The notes beneath the pieces were generated by a model. The model had not been told where the DNA came from. It saw only the letters and a program-made list of their open reading frames with translations, and ran no database searches. From positions 248,001-312,000 of the forward strand of contig JAEEQS010000001.1 in the NCBI GenBank assembly GCA_016285455.1: a stretch of 64,000 nt of DNA, in the 5' to 3' direction. Position 1 is the first letter of the stretch. The number at the start of each line of letters is the position of its first letter. This DNA is from Bacteroidales bacterium (lineage in GTDB: Bacteria; Bacteroidota; Bacteroidia; Bacteroidales; UBA932). Shown here in pieces: positions 44,302-54,500 of the stretch. Position numbers and translations under genes: made by a program.

Positions 44302-47019
44302 ATGGCAGACGTTAAAAGAGTTTACCGCTTTGGCGGTGTAAATGCCGATGGTGACGGCTCTATGCGTAACCTTCTTGGCGGAAAGGGTGCTAACCTTGCA
44401 GAAATGTGCAAGCTTGGAATTCCTGTACCGGCTGGTTTCACAATCACCACAGACACTTGCAACGAATATTACGATCTTGGATGCAAATTCCCTGAAGGTC
44501 TTGAGGCTGAGGTAAATGAGGCTCTGAAGGCAACTGAGGCTATAATGGGCCGTAAGTTCGGCGATCCTAAGAATCCTCTTCTGGTTTCTTGCCGAAGCGG
44601 CGCAAGAAGTTCAATGCCTGGTATGATGGAGACCGTTCTGAATATCGGTCTTTGCTCAGAGACAATTCCTGGACTGATTGAGGCAACCAAGAATCCTAGA
44701 TTTGTATATGACGCATACAGGCGCCTTATAATGATGTACTCCGATGTTGTTATGGAGAAGGCAGAAGGCATCGAGCCTGCAGACGGACAGGGTATACGCC
44801 AGCAGCTGGACCGTATGCTTGCAAAGGTAAAGACAGAGAAGGGCTATGCTTCTGATACTGACCTTACTGAGGAAGATCTTAAGGCTCTCTGCGAAGATTT
44901 CAAGATCAGGGTTAAGCAGGAACTTGGAAAGCCATTCCCAGACAACGCTATGGATCAGCTCTGGGGCGGTATTGCAGCCGTGTTCAAATCCTGGAACGGA
45001 AAGAGGGCTGTAGCATACAGAAAGATTGAGGGTATTCCAGACACTTGGGGAACAGCAGTTTCTGTACAGAGTATGGTATTCGGAAATATGGGAGAGAATT
45101 CCGCAACCGGAGTTGCTTTCTCTCGTAACCCTGCAACCGGAGAGAACAAGTTCTACGGCGAGTGGCTGATTAACGCTCAGGGCGAGGACGTTGTGGCAGG
45201 TATCCGCACTCCTAACCCTCTGAACGATGCCACCAAGAGCGAGCACAACCAGCATCTGCTTTCTCTGGAGAAGGCTATGCCAGACGTTTATGCTCAGCTG
45301 AATACTATCCAGCACAATCTTGAGCAGCATTTCCACGATATGCAGGACCTCGAGTTCACTATCCAGGACGGCAAGCTCTGGATGCTCCAGTGCCGTGTAG
45401 GAAAGAGAACCGGTCTGGCCGCTCTGAATATGGCTATGGATATGCTCCAGGAAGGTCTGATAGACGAGAAGACCGCTGTAATGAGAGTTGCTCCTAAGCA
45501 GCTTGACGAGATTCTCCACCCGATTCTCGACGCTACAGAGGAGAAGAAGTTCAAGCCTGTGGCTCAGGGACTTCCAGCAGGCCCTGGCGGATCTGTAGGA
45601 AGAATTGTCTTCACTCCTGAGGCTGCAGTTGAGGCTGCCAAGAGAAAGGAGAAGGTTATTCTCGTCCGCGAGGAAACCAACCCAGAAGACGTTGAGGGAA
45701 TGAGGGCTGCAGACGGCCTTCTGACCGCAAGAGGAGGTATGACTTCCCACGCCGCTCTGGTTGCTAGAGGATGGGGCAAGTGCTGCATCGTAGGTTGCGA
45801 CGCTGTTCACATCAATATGCTCACCAAGACTATGACCATCGGCGACAAGGCTTACCAGGAAGGAGACATCTTCTCCCTGAACGGAATCCGCGGCCTTGTT
45901 TACGATCAGCCTGTTCCAACCGTGAACGCATCTGAGAACAAGAGCTTTATAGATTATATGAAGATCGTGGACAAGTACAGGGTTCTGGGCGTTAGAACTA
46001 ACGCAGACAACCCAGACGATGCCCAGATGGCTCTCAACTTTGGAGCTGAGGGAATCGGACTGTTCCGCATCGAGCATATGTTCTACGGCAAGAACTCCGA
46101 GGAGCCTCTCGCAAAACTCCGCAAGATGATCCTCTCCAACACTCCAGCCGAGAGAAGGCTTGCTCTGGACGAGCTTGAGCCTTACATCACAGCTTCCGTA
46201 AGGGAGACAATGAAGGTTATGGACGGCAAGCCAGTTACCTTCCGTCTGCTCGATCCGCCTCTGCACGAGTTCGTTCCGCAGTCTGCCGAGAAGCGTCAGG
46301 AACTTGCCAAGGATCTGAACATCACCCTCAAGGATGTTGAGAGAAGAGGCGAGGCCTTGCACGAGGTTAACCCTATGATGGGTCATCGCGGAGTAAGATT
46401 GGGTATCTCTTATCCAGAGATTTCCGAGACTCAGTTCAGGGCTATCTTCACCGCCACTGCACAGCTGATCAAGGAAGGATATCATCCTCAGCCAGAGATT
46501 ATGATTCCTGTAACTATCTCTTACAAAGAGCTCAACGACCAGAAGGCAATTTGCGAAGCTGCCTACAAGCAGGTATTTGACAAGTACGGAATCGAGATCA
46601 AGTACACCTTCGGAACTATGATCGAGATCCCAAGGGCAGCCATTATGGCAGACCGTATGGCAAGAACTGCACAGTTCTTCTCATTCGGTACTAACGACCT
46701 GACTCAGATGACCTTCGGTTTCTCAAGAGATGATGTTGGAGCCTTCATGCAGGACTACATCAACAAGAAGATCATTGCCTCCGACCCATTCCAGAGCATC
46801 GACCCTCATTCTGTGGGCAAGCTTGTTGAGATGGGCGTACAGAAGGGAAGGACCACAAATCCAGACCTGAAGTGCGGCGTCTGCGGAGAACACGGCGGAG
46901 ACCCTGCTTCCGTTGAACTCTTCCACAAGTTCGGCATGAACTACGTATCCTGCTCACCATTCCGCGTTCCAATCGCAAGGCTTGCAGCTGCCCAGGCAGC
47001 CATCAAGAGCTACAAGTAA
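44302..47019 (+). CDS. ppdK: Pyruvate, phosphate dikinase
   Basis: Interconverts pyruvate, ATP and phosphate with PEP, AMP and PPi; in anaerobes it works in glycolysis or gluconeogenesis. The 905-residue protein has the ATP-grasp N-terminal domain (LLGGKGANLAEMCKLGIPVP, 20 residues; SGARSSMPGMMET), the swivelling domain with the phospho-His in GGMTSHAALVARGWGKCC (about 470), and the PEP-binding TIM barrel with FGTNDLTQMTFGFSRDD (about 795), CGVCGEHGGDP and the catalytic Cys of YVSCSPFRVPIARLA (about 880). It is full-length and a single gene. The codon choice is that of a highly expressed gene. Confidence 0.98.
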   Translation: MADVKRVYRFGGVNADGDGSMRNLLGGKGANLAEMCKLGIPVPAGFTITTDTCNEYYDLGCKFPEGLEAEVNEALKATEAIMGRKFGDPKNPLLVSCRSGARSSMPGMMETVLNIGLCSETIPGLIEATKNPRFVYDAYRRLIMMYSDVVMEKAEGIEPADGQGIRQQLDRMLAKVKTEKGYASDTDLTEEDLKALCEDFKIRVKQELGKPFPDNAMDQLWGGIAAVFKSWNGKRAVAYRKIEGIPDTWGTAVSVQSMVFGNMGENSATGVAFSRNPATGENKFYGEWLINAQGEDVVAGIRTPNPLNDATKSEHNQHLLSLEKAMPDVYAQLNTIQHNLEQHFHDMQDLEFTIQDGKLWMLQCRVGKRTGLAALNMAMDMLQEGLIDEKTAVMRVAPKQLDEILHPILDATEEKKFKPVAQGLPAGPGGSVGRIVFTPEAAVEAAKRKEKVILVREETNPEDVEGMRAADGLLTARGGMTSHAALVARGWGKCCIVGCDAVHINMLTKTMTIGDKAYQEGDIFSLNGIRGLVYDQPVPTVNASENKSFIDYMKIVDKYRVLGVRTNADNPDDAQMALNFGAEGIGLFRIEHMFYGKNSEEPLAKLRKMILSNTPAERRLALDELEPYITASVRETMKVMDGKPVTFRLLDPPLHEFVPQSAEKRQELAKDLNITLKDVERRGEALHEVNPMMGHRGVRLGISYPEISETQFRAIFTATAQLIKEGYHPQPEIMIPVTISYKELNDQKAICEAAYKQVFDKYGIEIKYTFGTMIEIPRAAIMADRMARTAQFFSFGTNDLTQMTFGFSRDDVGAFMQDYINKKIIASDPFQSIDPHSVGKLVEMGVQKGRTTNPDLKCGVCGEHGGDPASVELFHKFGMNYVSCSPFRVPIARLAAAQAAIKSYK

Positions 47020-47078
47020 TAGCGTGAAAGAACAAAGAACGTAGCTGCAATCAGCAGATACACAGCATTAAAAGAAGA

Positions 47079-47108
47079 ATGGTCTGGATTAATTCCAGGC
47101 CATTTTTC
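47079..47108 (+). terminator. Terminator of ppdK
   Basis: AATGGTCTGGA and TCCAGGCCATT arms (one G-U pair) with a 4-nt loop, followed by TTTTC, 60 nt after the ppdK stop. Confidence 0.75.
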
Positions 47109-47116
47109 TTTCAAGT

Positions 47117-48007
47117 TCAGCCTTCGTTAATCTTAGCAAGTATCTCTGCTGAACTGATAAAACTCATCAGTGTAAAACCAAACCACTTCTTGCCCAGATC
47201 CTTTAAAGATGCCCCTATGTGATATACCTCATCATCTATCATAAGAAATCTGTCGTGACTCTTGTTGAAAGTCTCAACCTCAATGGCAGGATACTGACTG
47301 TTGTGCCTGGCAAGATCCAACTGTAGTTGCTTACTTATGCCATGAGTATATATCTTAGCCGATACTCCGGCTTTACGCTTGGCTAAAAGAACCAAGACAG
47401 ATTCATCTACATAATTGTCGATCAGTGTTATAGACTTCTTAGCCTTCTTTATCAAATCGCAAACAAAAGCATATGCATCAAATATCTGCCCGTCATAAAA
47501 GATCCCTTGAAGCGGCGGTAGAGATGTATTAATGAAGAAATCAATTTTTTCTTCGGTTTTTGAAACCCTCTGTTCTAGGTGCTCAAGTCTATTGTTTAAT
47601 GAGTATCCTTTCATCAAATAATCTCTCAATATACGAATAGCCCATTGACGGAATAGTATACCTTGTTGAGTATTAACTCGATATCCAATTGAGATAATGA
47701 CATCCAGATTGAATAATTCAACTTGACGGTTTACCAATCTCTTTCCCTCCTTTTGAACTAGTTCCAAAATGGAACTAGTTGCTTGCCTGTTCAATTCTTT
47801 TGTTTCAAAAATGTTTTTTAGGTGTTTGGTAATTGCTTGACGTTGTGTTCCAAAAAGCTCTGCCATTTGCGCTTGGGATAACCATACAGTTTCTTCCGCG
47901 ATTCGAACTTCAAGCCGGATATCATTATTTGGCTGATATAAGACTATTTCTCCTGAAAATTCTGTCTTTTCCCCAACAATGCTTCTATTTACATTCTCTA
48001 TTTCCAT
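47117..48007 (-). CDS. RhuM-like DNA-binding protein with C-terminal PLD-like region
   Basis: A 296-residue protein. The N-terminal half matches RhuM-like proteins: EETVWLSQAQMAELFGTQRQ (20 residues, about 38-57), then AITKHLKNIF, FNLDVIISIGYRVNTQQGIL (20 residues) and FRQWAIRILRDYLMKGYSLN (20 residues), a helix-turn-helix-type module common on mobile elements. After a coiled-coil (HLEQRVSKTEEKIDFF), residues about 175-290 look PLD-like: ITLIDNYVDESVLVLL and KSHDRFLMIDDEVYHIGASL (20 residues), with HDR in place of HxK, so nuclease activity is doubtful. Base composition is more AT-rich than the neighbours, which suggests transfer. Function unknown. Confidence 0.7.
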   Translation of the reverse strand: MEIENVNRSIVGEKTEFSGEIVLYQPNNDIRLEVRIAEETVWLSQAQMAELFGTQRQAITKHLKNIFETKELNRQATSSILELVQKEGKRLVNRQVELFNLDVIISIGYRVNTQQGILFRQWAIRILRDYLMKGYSLNNRLEHLEQRVSKTEEKIDFFINTSLPPLQGIFYDGQIFDAYAFVCDLIKKAKKSITLIDNYVDESVLVLLAKRKAGVSAKIYTHGISKQLQLDLARHNSQYPAIEVETFNKSHDRFLMIDDEVYHIGASLKDLGKKWFGFTLMSFISSAEILAKINEG

Positions 48008-48064
48008 CTCGTCTTAGTAATATATTCAACCCACAAAGAAAGCCCAAACTCCATTCCGGCGGTT

Positions 48065-48118
48065 ACCATTCGGTACATTTTACCCGCATCAATCCAAATC
48101 ATTTACGATTCTGGAATC
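48065..48118. repeat. Dispersed intergenic element, copy B
   Basis: A 21-nt block (48065-48085) matches 23250-23270 at 18 positions, and ACGATTCTGGAATC (48105-48118) is identical to 23274-23287. The blocks are 19 nt apart here against 3 nt in copy A. It lies 58 nt upstream of the RhuM-like gene. Around it the rest of the gap to 48266 holds a CTCAGCGAT motif (48143-48151) and no convincing gene. Confidence 0.55.
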
Positions 48119-48266
48119 ATTTAATACAATCCTGGATTATTGCTCAGCGATGTTTTTTCTGGGATGTATATAATAAAAATGATTTCCACCGAAATGGAAG
48201 AAAGAAGTAGAGAAACGGAAGAGTTCCTGGAAATGGCAATTAAGGACAAGGATCTACTGATTGGTG

Positions 48267-49985
48267 TTACTTGCCTGTCTTTTTGAACAGCAGGAAGCGA
48301 CCTCCGTAGCCGTAGACAAGGGCGGAATCTATAGACAATTCATCAAATCGTCCAAGATATGTGTCATTGCTGTAAGTTGTCATAAAACGCACAGCGCTAG
48401 GAGATAGGGCAGCAACGGTATCTATTGTATTCCATCGTTCTCTGACATTGCATTTGAGAAGGGTGTCTTTTCCTTTGATAACGGCTATGATATCTTCTTT
48501 GTAGTCAAGAATGTAATTCGAACTCGGAATGAATGTGCCGTATTCGCCGAGATTTAATTCCTGGTCGTTGTGGAAGCGGTATTTCTTTTTCTTGCCTTTT
48601 TCTATGTAATCATAAAGTGCATCCTCTGATTCTATTCTCCAGGTAAATTCGCCGTATACACCGTATTTGTTTTGGAAATCGGTTTCATTCATTTCAGACT
48701 TCAGGAAATCGTAAGCCCCTTGGGCTGAGATGTATTTCTTTGACAGTTCCTTGTCTTTGCCTAGAGCGGAGTAGTTGAAATGGGTCGGGAATTGTCCGTC
48801 GGTCAGAACATCTGGCAGAAGGCTGTTAAGCCTTGACATCTGGCTTCTCAGGCCGAAGTCCTTGGCCGTGATGCCCGGGATGAAAGTGAAAATAGCCAAT
48901 ACCACACCCAGCATAATTACCATCCACTGGGCTTTGCGGGTTTTTCTGAAGGCTGTCATCGCGATGAAAACGGTGAGTAGTATGGCGAAGATGACAAGAT
49001 AAGCCCTGACTGTGGTAACTCCGTATTCAGACAGTCTTCTTGTTATTCCAATCCAAAGAAGTATGATTGGAGGAATGGCTATTGCCGGAAAGAATCTGTA
49101 AAACCAGTTGAAAGTCTTCTTTTCCAGGGCGGGCCTGACTAGCATGCACAACAGGGCAAGCGTGCAGAAAGTGCCAACCATATATGCCACGCCGCCTTGA
49201 GGAAGCTCCCAGTTGATCAGAATCTTGAATATGTATATATACAGTATTATGGCGTAGACTATAAGGGCAGGGGTAAAGATATAGTTTACGCAAGTGTTTA
49301 CAAATCTCTTGAGTTTCAGCTCGCTGTCTTGTTCTGAAAAGAAATGCAGGCACATCATAGGTATCACGATATACGTGACAAGATGCATCGGGATTAAATA
49401 AAGACGGCTGCTGTTAGACTTGAGAAGCAGAAGATCCAGAGATACTATGATAAGCTCCAGCATACCCAACACCAGATAGCCGATAATGTAGGTAAAAACA
49501 AACTTGACGGCAGTGTTGGAAGTATATACGGCGAACGGCTTGTTGTCCATAATTCTGTCGCCGGCAAACAGAAAGACAAAAGCAATTACAAAGCAGACAT
49601 AAATCCAAGTAGAGGGCAGGCCCCAGCTGTGCGTGATTATATTGCGGGGGATAAGCAAGGTTGCCCATACGAGCAGGTAGCTGGCAACATACAGTTCATA
49701 CCAGATGGTCTTGTTCCTGGATGATTTGAGGGCAAATCTGTGAATGCAGAAAGACACCAGCAGAACAGGGAAAAAGAGAATTGGCAAATGAATAGCAGAG
49801 TCGTTCGGGTTCGCCTCGAGGGCATCTAAAAAGTTGTTTCTGGGGTCAACGAAGGCATAAAAAACGAAATAGGTCAGGCAAATCAAGGCTTCAACCGGAA
49901 ACCTTTTGAAGCTGCTTGAGAATCCTTTCCAGAGACGTTTTAAAAAGCCTTCTTTCTGAATTACGGTTTCAATTTGCTCGTTCAT
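48267..49985 (-). CDS. DUF4153-type polytopic membrane protein
   Basis: A 572-residue inner-membrane protein. The first 400 residues form about 11 to 12 transmembrane helices (for example FVFTYIIGYLVLGMLELIIV and FTPALIVYAIILYIYIFKIL, 20 residues each), with the DUF4153-typical ITRRLSEYGVTTVRAYLVI near residue 320. The last 170 residues are soluble (LPDVLTDGQFPTHFNYSALG and on, then a strand-rich end). Function not established for the family. It lies between the RhuM-like gene and phoH, with a 26-nt gap to phoH, and is probably cotranscribed with phoH. Confidence 0.82.
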   Translation of the reverse strand: MNEQIETVIQKEGFLKRLWKGFSSSFKRFPVEALICLTYFVFYAFVDPRNNFLDALEANPNDSAIHLPILFFPVLLVSFCIHRFALKSSRNKTIWYELYVASYLLVWATLLIPRNIITHSWGLPSTWIYVCFVIAFVFLFAGDRIMDNKPFAVYTSNTAVKFVFTYIIGYLVLGMLELIIVSLDLLLLKSNSSRLYLIPMHLVTYIVIPMMCLHFFSEQDSELKLKRFVNTCVNYIFTPALIVYAIILYIYIFKILINWELPQGGVAYMVGTFCTLALLCMLVRPALEKKTFNWFYRFFPAIAIPPIILLWIGITRRLSEYGVTTVRAYLVIFAILLTVFIAMTAFRKTRKAQWMVIMLGVVLAIFTFIPGITAKDFGLRSQMSRLNSLLPDVLTDGQFPTHFNYSALGKDKELSKKYISAQGAYDFLKSEMNETDFQNKYGVYGEFTWRIESEDALYDYIEKGKKKKYRFHNDQELNLGEYGTFIPSSNYILDYKEDIIAVIKGKDTLLKCNVRERWNTIDTVAALSPSAVRFMTTYSNDTYLGRFDELSIDSALVYGYGGRFLLFKKTGK

Positions 49986-50011
49986 ATTCTGCTGGTACTG
50001 TAGCTTTTGTG

Positions 50012-51541
50012 TTAGAGTTTCTTGCCGGCAAGTTCGCTCAGACGGCTTCTTTCACCCATTATCAGGTTCACGTGCTCAAATAGCTTTTCTCCGTAGAGCT
50101 TGTCGCTGATGTGGGTAAGGCCGTTGGAATACTTGTCGAGGTATGGCTGGTCAATCTGCTGAACGTCGCCGGTAAAGACAATCTTGGTGCCTTCTCCCGC
50201 ACGGGTGATGATGGTCTTGACTTCGTGTGGGGTAAGGTTCTGAGCCTCATCGATGATGAAATAAGTCTTCTGGAGGCTTCTGCCCCTGATGTAGGCCAGC
50301 GGGGCGATTTCCAGCTTCTTGGTTCTGAGCATCTCCTCAATCTTGATATTCTCCTTGGCGGAAGGGCCAAAGTTTTTCTTGATGACGGCGATGTTGTCGT
50401 AGAGAGGCTGCATGAAAGGAGCAAGCTTGTCCTCCACGTCTCCAGGCAGGAAGCCCATCTCCTCGTTCTGGAGGGTGATGACAGGCCTTGCAACCAGAAT
50501 CTGCTCGTACTGGTCTGCCTGGGCAAGCGCTCCGGCCACGGCAATCAGAGTCTTGCCGGTTCCGGCGGTCCCCGTAAGAGATACAAGCTCAACGTCTTTG
50601 TTCATTACGGCATCCATAGCGAACACCTGCTCCTCGTTCCTTGGAGAAACGCCGTACTGGGTCTGAGGAAGAACTCTTACAACCTTGCCTGAGCGGGCGT
50701 CAAAGCGGGCCAGGATGGTGTTCTCACGGATTGGATCGCGGTCGTCCCAGTTAGGGTTCAGGTACTCGTCTTCTCCGGCGCTGGTGTCTACGTCCACGTG
50801 GTGAGTAGTTATCCTGTAAAGCTGGTTGAAGGCAGGCTTTTGGCTGAGCTTGAGGTCTTTAAAGTCTATGCTCAGGTTGTTTACCAGAGTGTTGATAGCC
50901 TTGAGAGGAACGTTCTCAAGCTGGATTACCCGGTCGTAGTCCTGGGTGAATTTCTCCTCCTTGATATGGTCGTTGAGATAGTCCTGGGTGAACATTCCCA
51001 GAGCCTTGGCCTTGAGCCTGAGGTTAACGTCCTTGGTTACGAGGCAAACGGTTCTGTTAGGATAATGCTGCTTGTACCATATAGCCGTGGCCAGAATCCT
51101 GTGGTCTGGAACGTCGTTGGTAAAGCATCCTTCAAGATCCTTAGGGAACGGGCGGTTAAGAGAAACGATTATAGTTCCCAGGCCAGGCCCCAGCGGATAA
51201 CCTTTTTCCGGATCGTAGAGCCTCAGCTCGGAAATCTCATCTGCCTTCCTGACGAATTCCCTGGCGTTGTAGTTTATGGTTCCGTCTCCTTTCTTGAACT
51301 TGTCAAGTTCCTCAATTACAGCCAGTGGAATGACCAGATCGTTCTCCTGGAACTTGAAGATGCATCTCCAGTCGTGGAGCAAAACGTTTGTGTCCAGCAC
51401 AAAAATCTTAGGCTGGCGTGTCTTGGCCTTGATCACATTCTCCAGCCCGCCCAGTTTCTTGGATTTTGAGCTCTTTGCCTTTGCCCTGGTTTTCACCGTC
51501 TTGGCGGTGCTTTTTCTTCTTTCCGTCTTAGTCTCTTTCAT
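50012..51541 (-). CDS. phoH: PIN-PhoH ATPase (PhoH2 type)
   Basis: A 509-residue protein joining a PIN ribonuclease domain to a PhoH ATPase, a fusion described as an RNA helicase and nuclease. The basic N-terminus (TAKTVKTRAKAKSSKSKK) precedes the PIN domain with acidic residues in FVLDTNVLLHD (about 48) and VIEELDKFKKGD and TKDVNLRLKA. The PhoH part has Walker A TGTAGTGKTLIA (about 322), Walker B FIIDEAQNLTPHEVKTIITR (20 residues) and VFTGDVQQID. All active-site residues appear intact. It is followed on the same strand by the DUF4153 gene and preceded by purL. Confidence 0.95.
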   Translation of the reverse strand: MKETKTERRKSTAKTVKTRAKAKSSKSKKLGGLENVIKAKTRQPKIFVLDTNVLLHDWRCIFKFQENDLVIPLAVIEELDKFKKGDGTINYNAREFVRKADEISELRLYDPEKGYPLGPGLGTIIVSLNRPFPKDLEGCFTNDVPDHRILATAIWYKQHYPNRTVCLVTKDVNLRLKAKALGMFTQDYLNDHIKEEKFTQDYDRVIQLENVPLKAINTLVNNLSIDFKDLKLSQKPAFNQLYRITTHHVDVDTSAGEDEYLNPNWDDRDPIRENTILARFDARSGKVVRVLPQTQYGVSPRNEEQVFAMDAVMNKDVELVSLTGTAGTGKTLIAVAGALAQADQYEQILVARPVITLQNEEMGFLPGDVEDKLAPFMQPLYDNIAVIKKNFGPSAKENIKIEEMLRTKKLEIAPLAYIRGRSLQKTYFIIDEAQNLTPHEVKTIITRAGEGTKIVFTGDVQQIDQPYLDKYSNGLTHISDKLYGEKLFEHVNLIMGERSRLSELAGKKL

Positions 51542-51563
51542 ATTTTATGTTTTTGAATATTTC

Positions 51564-54500
51564 TCAGCGATTGGTTTTGTTTTCCTGGCACCACTTGACT
51601 GCTGCGGTGAACATTTCAATCCACGGAGTCACAGTGTCGCGGTCTTTGCGTGTGACTGGGTAGTATGCCCAATTCCAAGGTCTTATGCATCTTTCAGGAT
51701 GCGGCATCATAGCCAGGTGCCTTCCATCTTTAGAGCAAACTCCCGCAATTCCCATCGGTGAACCATTAGGATTTGCCGGATACTCATTAAATGAATATCT
51801 GAGCGCTACTTCCATATCCTGGATCTTGCCGCTTGGCTTGAGGTTTCCGGCAGGGAAGCTGAACCTTCCTTCTCCGTGAGCCACCCAGATGCCTAACTTG
51901 CTTCCTTGCAAGCCTTTAAGCAGGATAGAGCTGCTCTTTGGAACTTCCACTCCCACGAATCCGCTCTCGAACTTGTGAGACAGGTTGTGGAGCATCTTAG
52001 GGGACTTGCTTCTGTCTTCAGGCGTTATCAGGCCGAGTTCCGCCATAAGCTGGCAGCCGTTGCAGATTCCAAGGCTCAGGGTGTCTTTCCGTGCGTAGAA
52101 ATCCTTCAACGCCTTGGTAGCCTTGGCATTGTAGAGGAACGCTCCGGCCCATCCCTTGGCGCTTCCCAGAGTGTCTGCGTTGGAGAATCCTCCCACAAAC
52201 ACTATCATCTGCACATCTTTGAGGGTTTCCCTTCCGCTGGTAAGGTCTGTCATATGCACATCCTTTACGCGGAAGCCCGCCATATACAGGCACCAGGCCA
52301 TCTCGCGGTCTCCGTTGCTGCCTTTCTCTCGGATTATTGCTGCAACAGGAGCCTTCTTCCTCTCGGTTTCCTTTAAGCTCAGCGATGCAGGAGCCTTTCC
52401 GCTGAAACCCTTCGGGAACTTGAACTCGAGCGGTTGCTTCTTGAAATTGGCGGCTCTCTCCCGTGCGCACTTAGGATTAGTCTGCCTGAGTTCCATCTGG
52501 TATGACGTTGAATACCAGACGTCTCTGGCCTTGTCTATATTTATCTTGACTGTGTTCAGTATATTGATGTATCTCTTAGGAGAATAGTGCCCGATGACCA
52601 TCATCTGAACTCCTTCCGGATGCTTTTTATCTGCAACGGAAGCAAGAACCTTGTCCACAGCCTTTAGCTTGCTGTCTGCAACCTGGAGCAGAACGCCAGG
52701 CTTTTCGCTGAAGAAGAACTCGGTCATAGGAAGGCCAATCTTCCTGATGTCCATTCCGCCGGTGCGGTTAGCAAAGCACATTTCAAGAAGGCTGGTAATC
52801 ATTCCGCCGGATCCGATGTCGTGGCCGGCAAGTATGAGTTTCTCTTTCGCAAGGCTCTGCACGGCATTGAAACACAGGCCGAAATATCCGGCGTCATCCA
52901 CATCCGGCGCCTTGTCTCCGATCTGTCCAAGAACTTGCGCGAAAGCGCTTCCGCCAAGCTCCGGAGCGCTCTGGCTGAACGGAATGAACACAATGGAGCT
53001 CTTCTCCACAGGCTTAAGGACAGGGGAGATCGTGTTGTTGACATCCTCCACAGGTGCTGCTGCCGAGATGATTACCGTTCCCGGAGCCAGCACCTTCTCG
53101 CCGTCCGGATATGCTTGAGTCATACTCATTGAATCTTTGCCCGTCGGAACGTTTATTCCGAGTTCAACTGCAAAGTCGCTGACCGCCTTCACGGCCTTGT
53201 AAAGCCTTGCGTCCTCGCCCGGATTGCGGCTAGGCCACATCCAGTTGGCAGACAGTGAAACGCCCTTCAGCCCGCCGGAGAGCGGCGCCCATACAATATT
53301 TGTCAGCGCCTCAGCGATTGCCAGGCGGCTGCCTGCGGCGGAGTCAATCAGTCCGGCAACAGGGGCGTGCCCCAGAGACGTTGCGATACCTTCCTTGTTA
53401 TCATATCCTATTGCGGTGACTGCCAGGTTGTTAAGCGGGAGCTGTATCTCGCCGCAGCATTGCTGCAGGGCTATTAACCCGGTAACCGAGCGGTCCACCT
53501 TATCGGTGAGCCAGTCTTTGCAGGCCACGCTTTCCAGGCGTAGCACCTGATTCAGATAATCGGTGAACTTCTCCGTGCTGAATTTCAGAGGATTGAACTT
53601 GTATTCGGCGGTTTCTCCCTTCATATATGTCTTAGGGGCACTGCCGAACATATCTTTCATTTCCAGGTCAATGGCACTTTCTCCCTTCTTTTCGTCGCGG
53701 AGTACAAACCTATGGTCTTCAGTCACTTGGCCGATTTCATAGAACGGGGCTCTTTCTCTCTCGGCGATTGTCTTGAGCAGGGCCACGTCTTTTTCCTTGA
53801 GCGCCAGGCCCATTCTCTCCTGACTCTCGTTGCCTATGATCTCTTTCAGTGAAAGGGTAGGGTCACCGATAGGGAGCTTGCTGATATCCACCTTGCCGCC
53901 AGTCTCTTCCACCAGCTCGGAGAGGCAGTTCAGATGGCCGCCAGCCCCGTGGTCGTGTACTGAGATGATAGGGTTCTTGTCCATTTCGCTGAGGGCACGG
54001 ATTGCATTGTAGTCTCTCTTCTGCATCTCGGCATTGGCTCTCTGTATGGCGTTAAGTTCTATCTCATTGCCGTACTGGCCTGTATTCACTGAACTTACCG
54101 CTCCGCCGCCCATACCTATGCGGTAGTTGTCTCCGCCCAGCAACACCAGGCGGTCGCCTTTCTCGGGAACTTCCTTGGCTGCGTCTGCCTTCTTTGCATA
54201 TCCCACTCCGCCGGCCAGCATTATGACTTTGTCGTAGCCGAACTTAGGGTTGTCTTTCTCCACGCCTTTCTGCTTTGCCGCGTGTTCAAACGTCAGCAGA
54301 GAGCCGCAGATTATCGTCTGTCCGAACTTGTTGCCAAAGTCGCTGGCTCCGTTGGATGCCTTTGTCAGTATCTCTTCCGGGCTCTGGTACAGCCATTTGC
54401 GAGGCTTGTCCTTCTGCCACGGCCTAAGAACAGGCTTAGCATTCTTGGCGTCAAACCTCGGATAGCTGGTCATATAGACGGCTGTTCCGGCAATAGGGAA

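Noticed and set aside
44656-46485. A long open frame (about 609 residues) on the strand opposite ppdK
   Set aside because: It lies wholly inside a full-length, well-recognised ppdK and has no protein-like domain or promoter; strong codon bias of ppdK leaves the antisense frame open.
48179-48286. A 35-residue plus-strand frame in the gap before the DUF4153 gene
   Set aside because: Overlaps the 3' end of the DUF4153 gene, has no promoter box and no recognisable pattern beyond a Glu-rich start.
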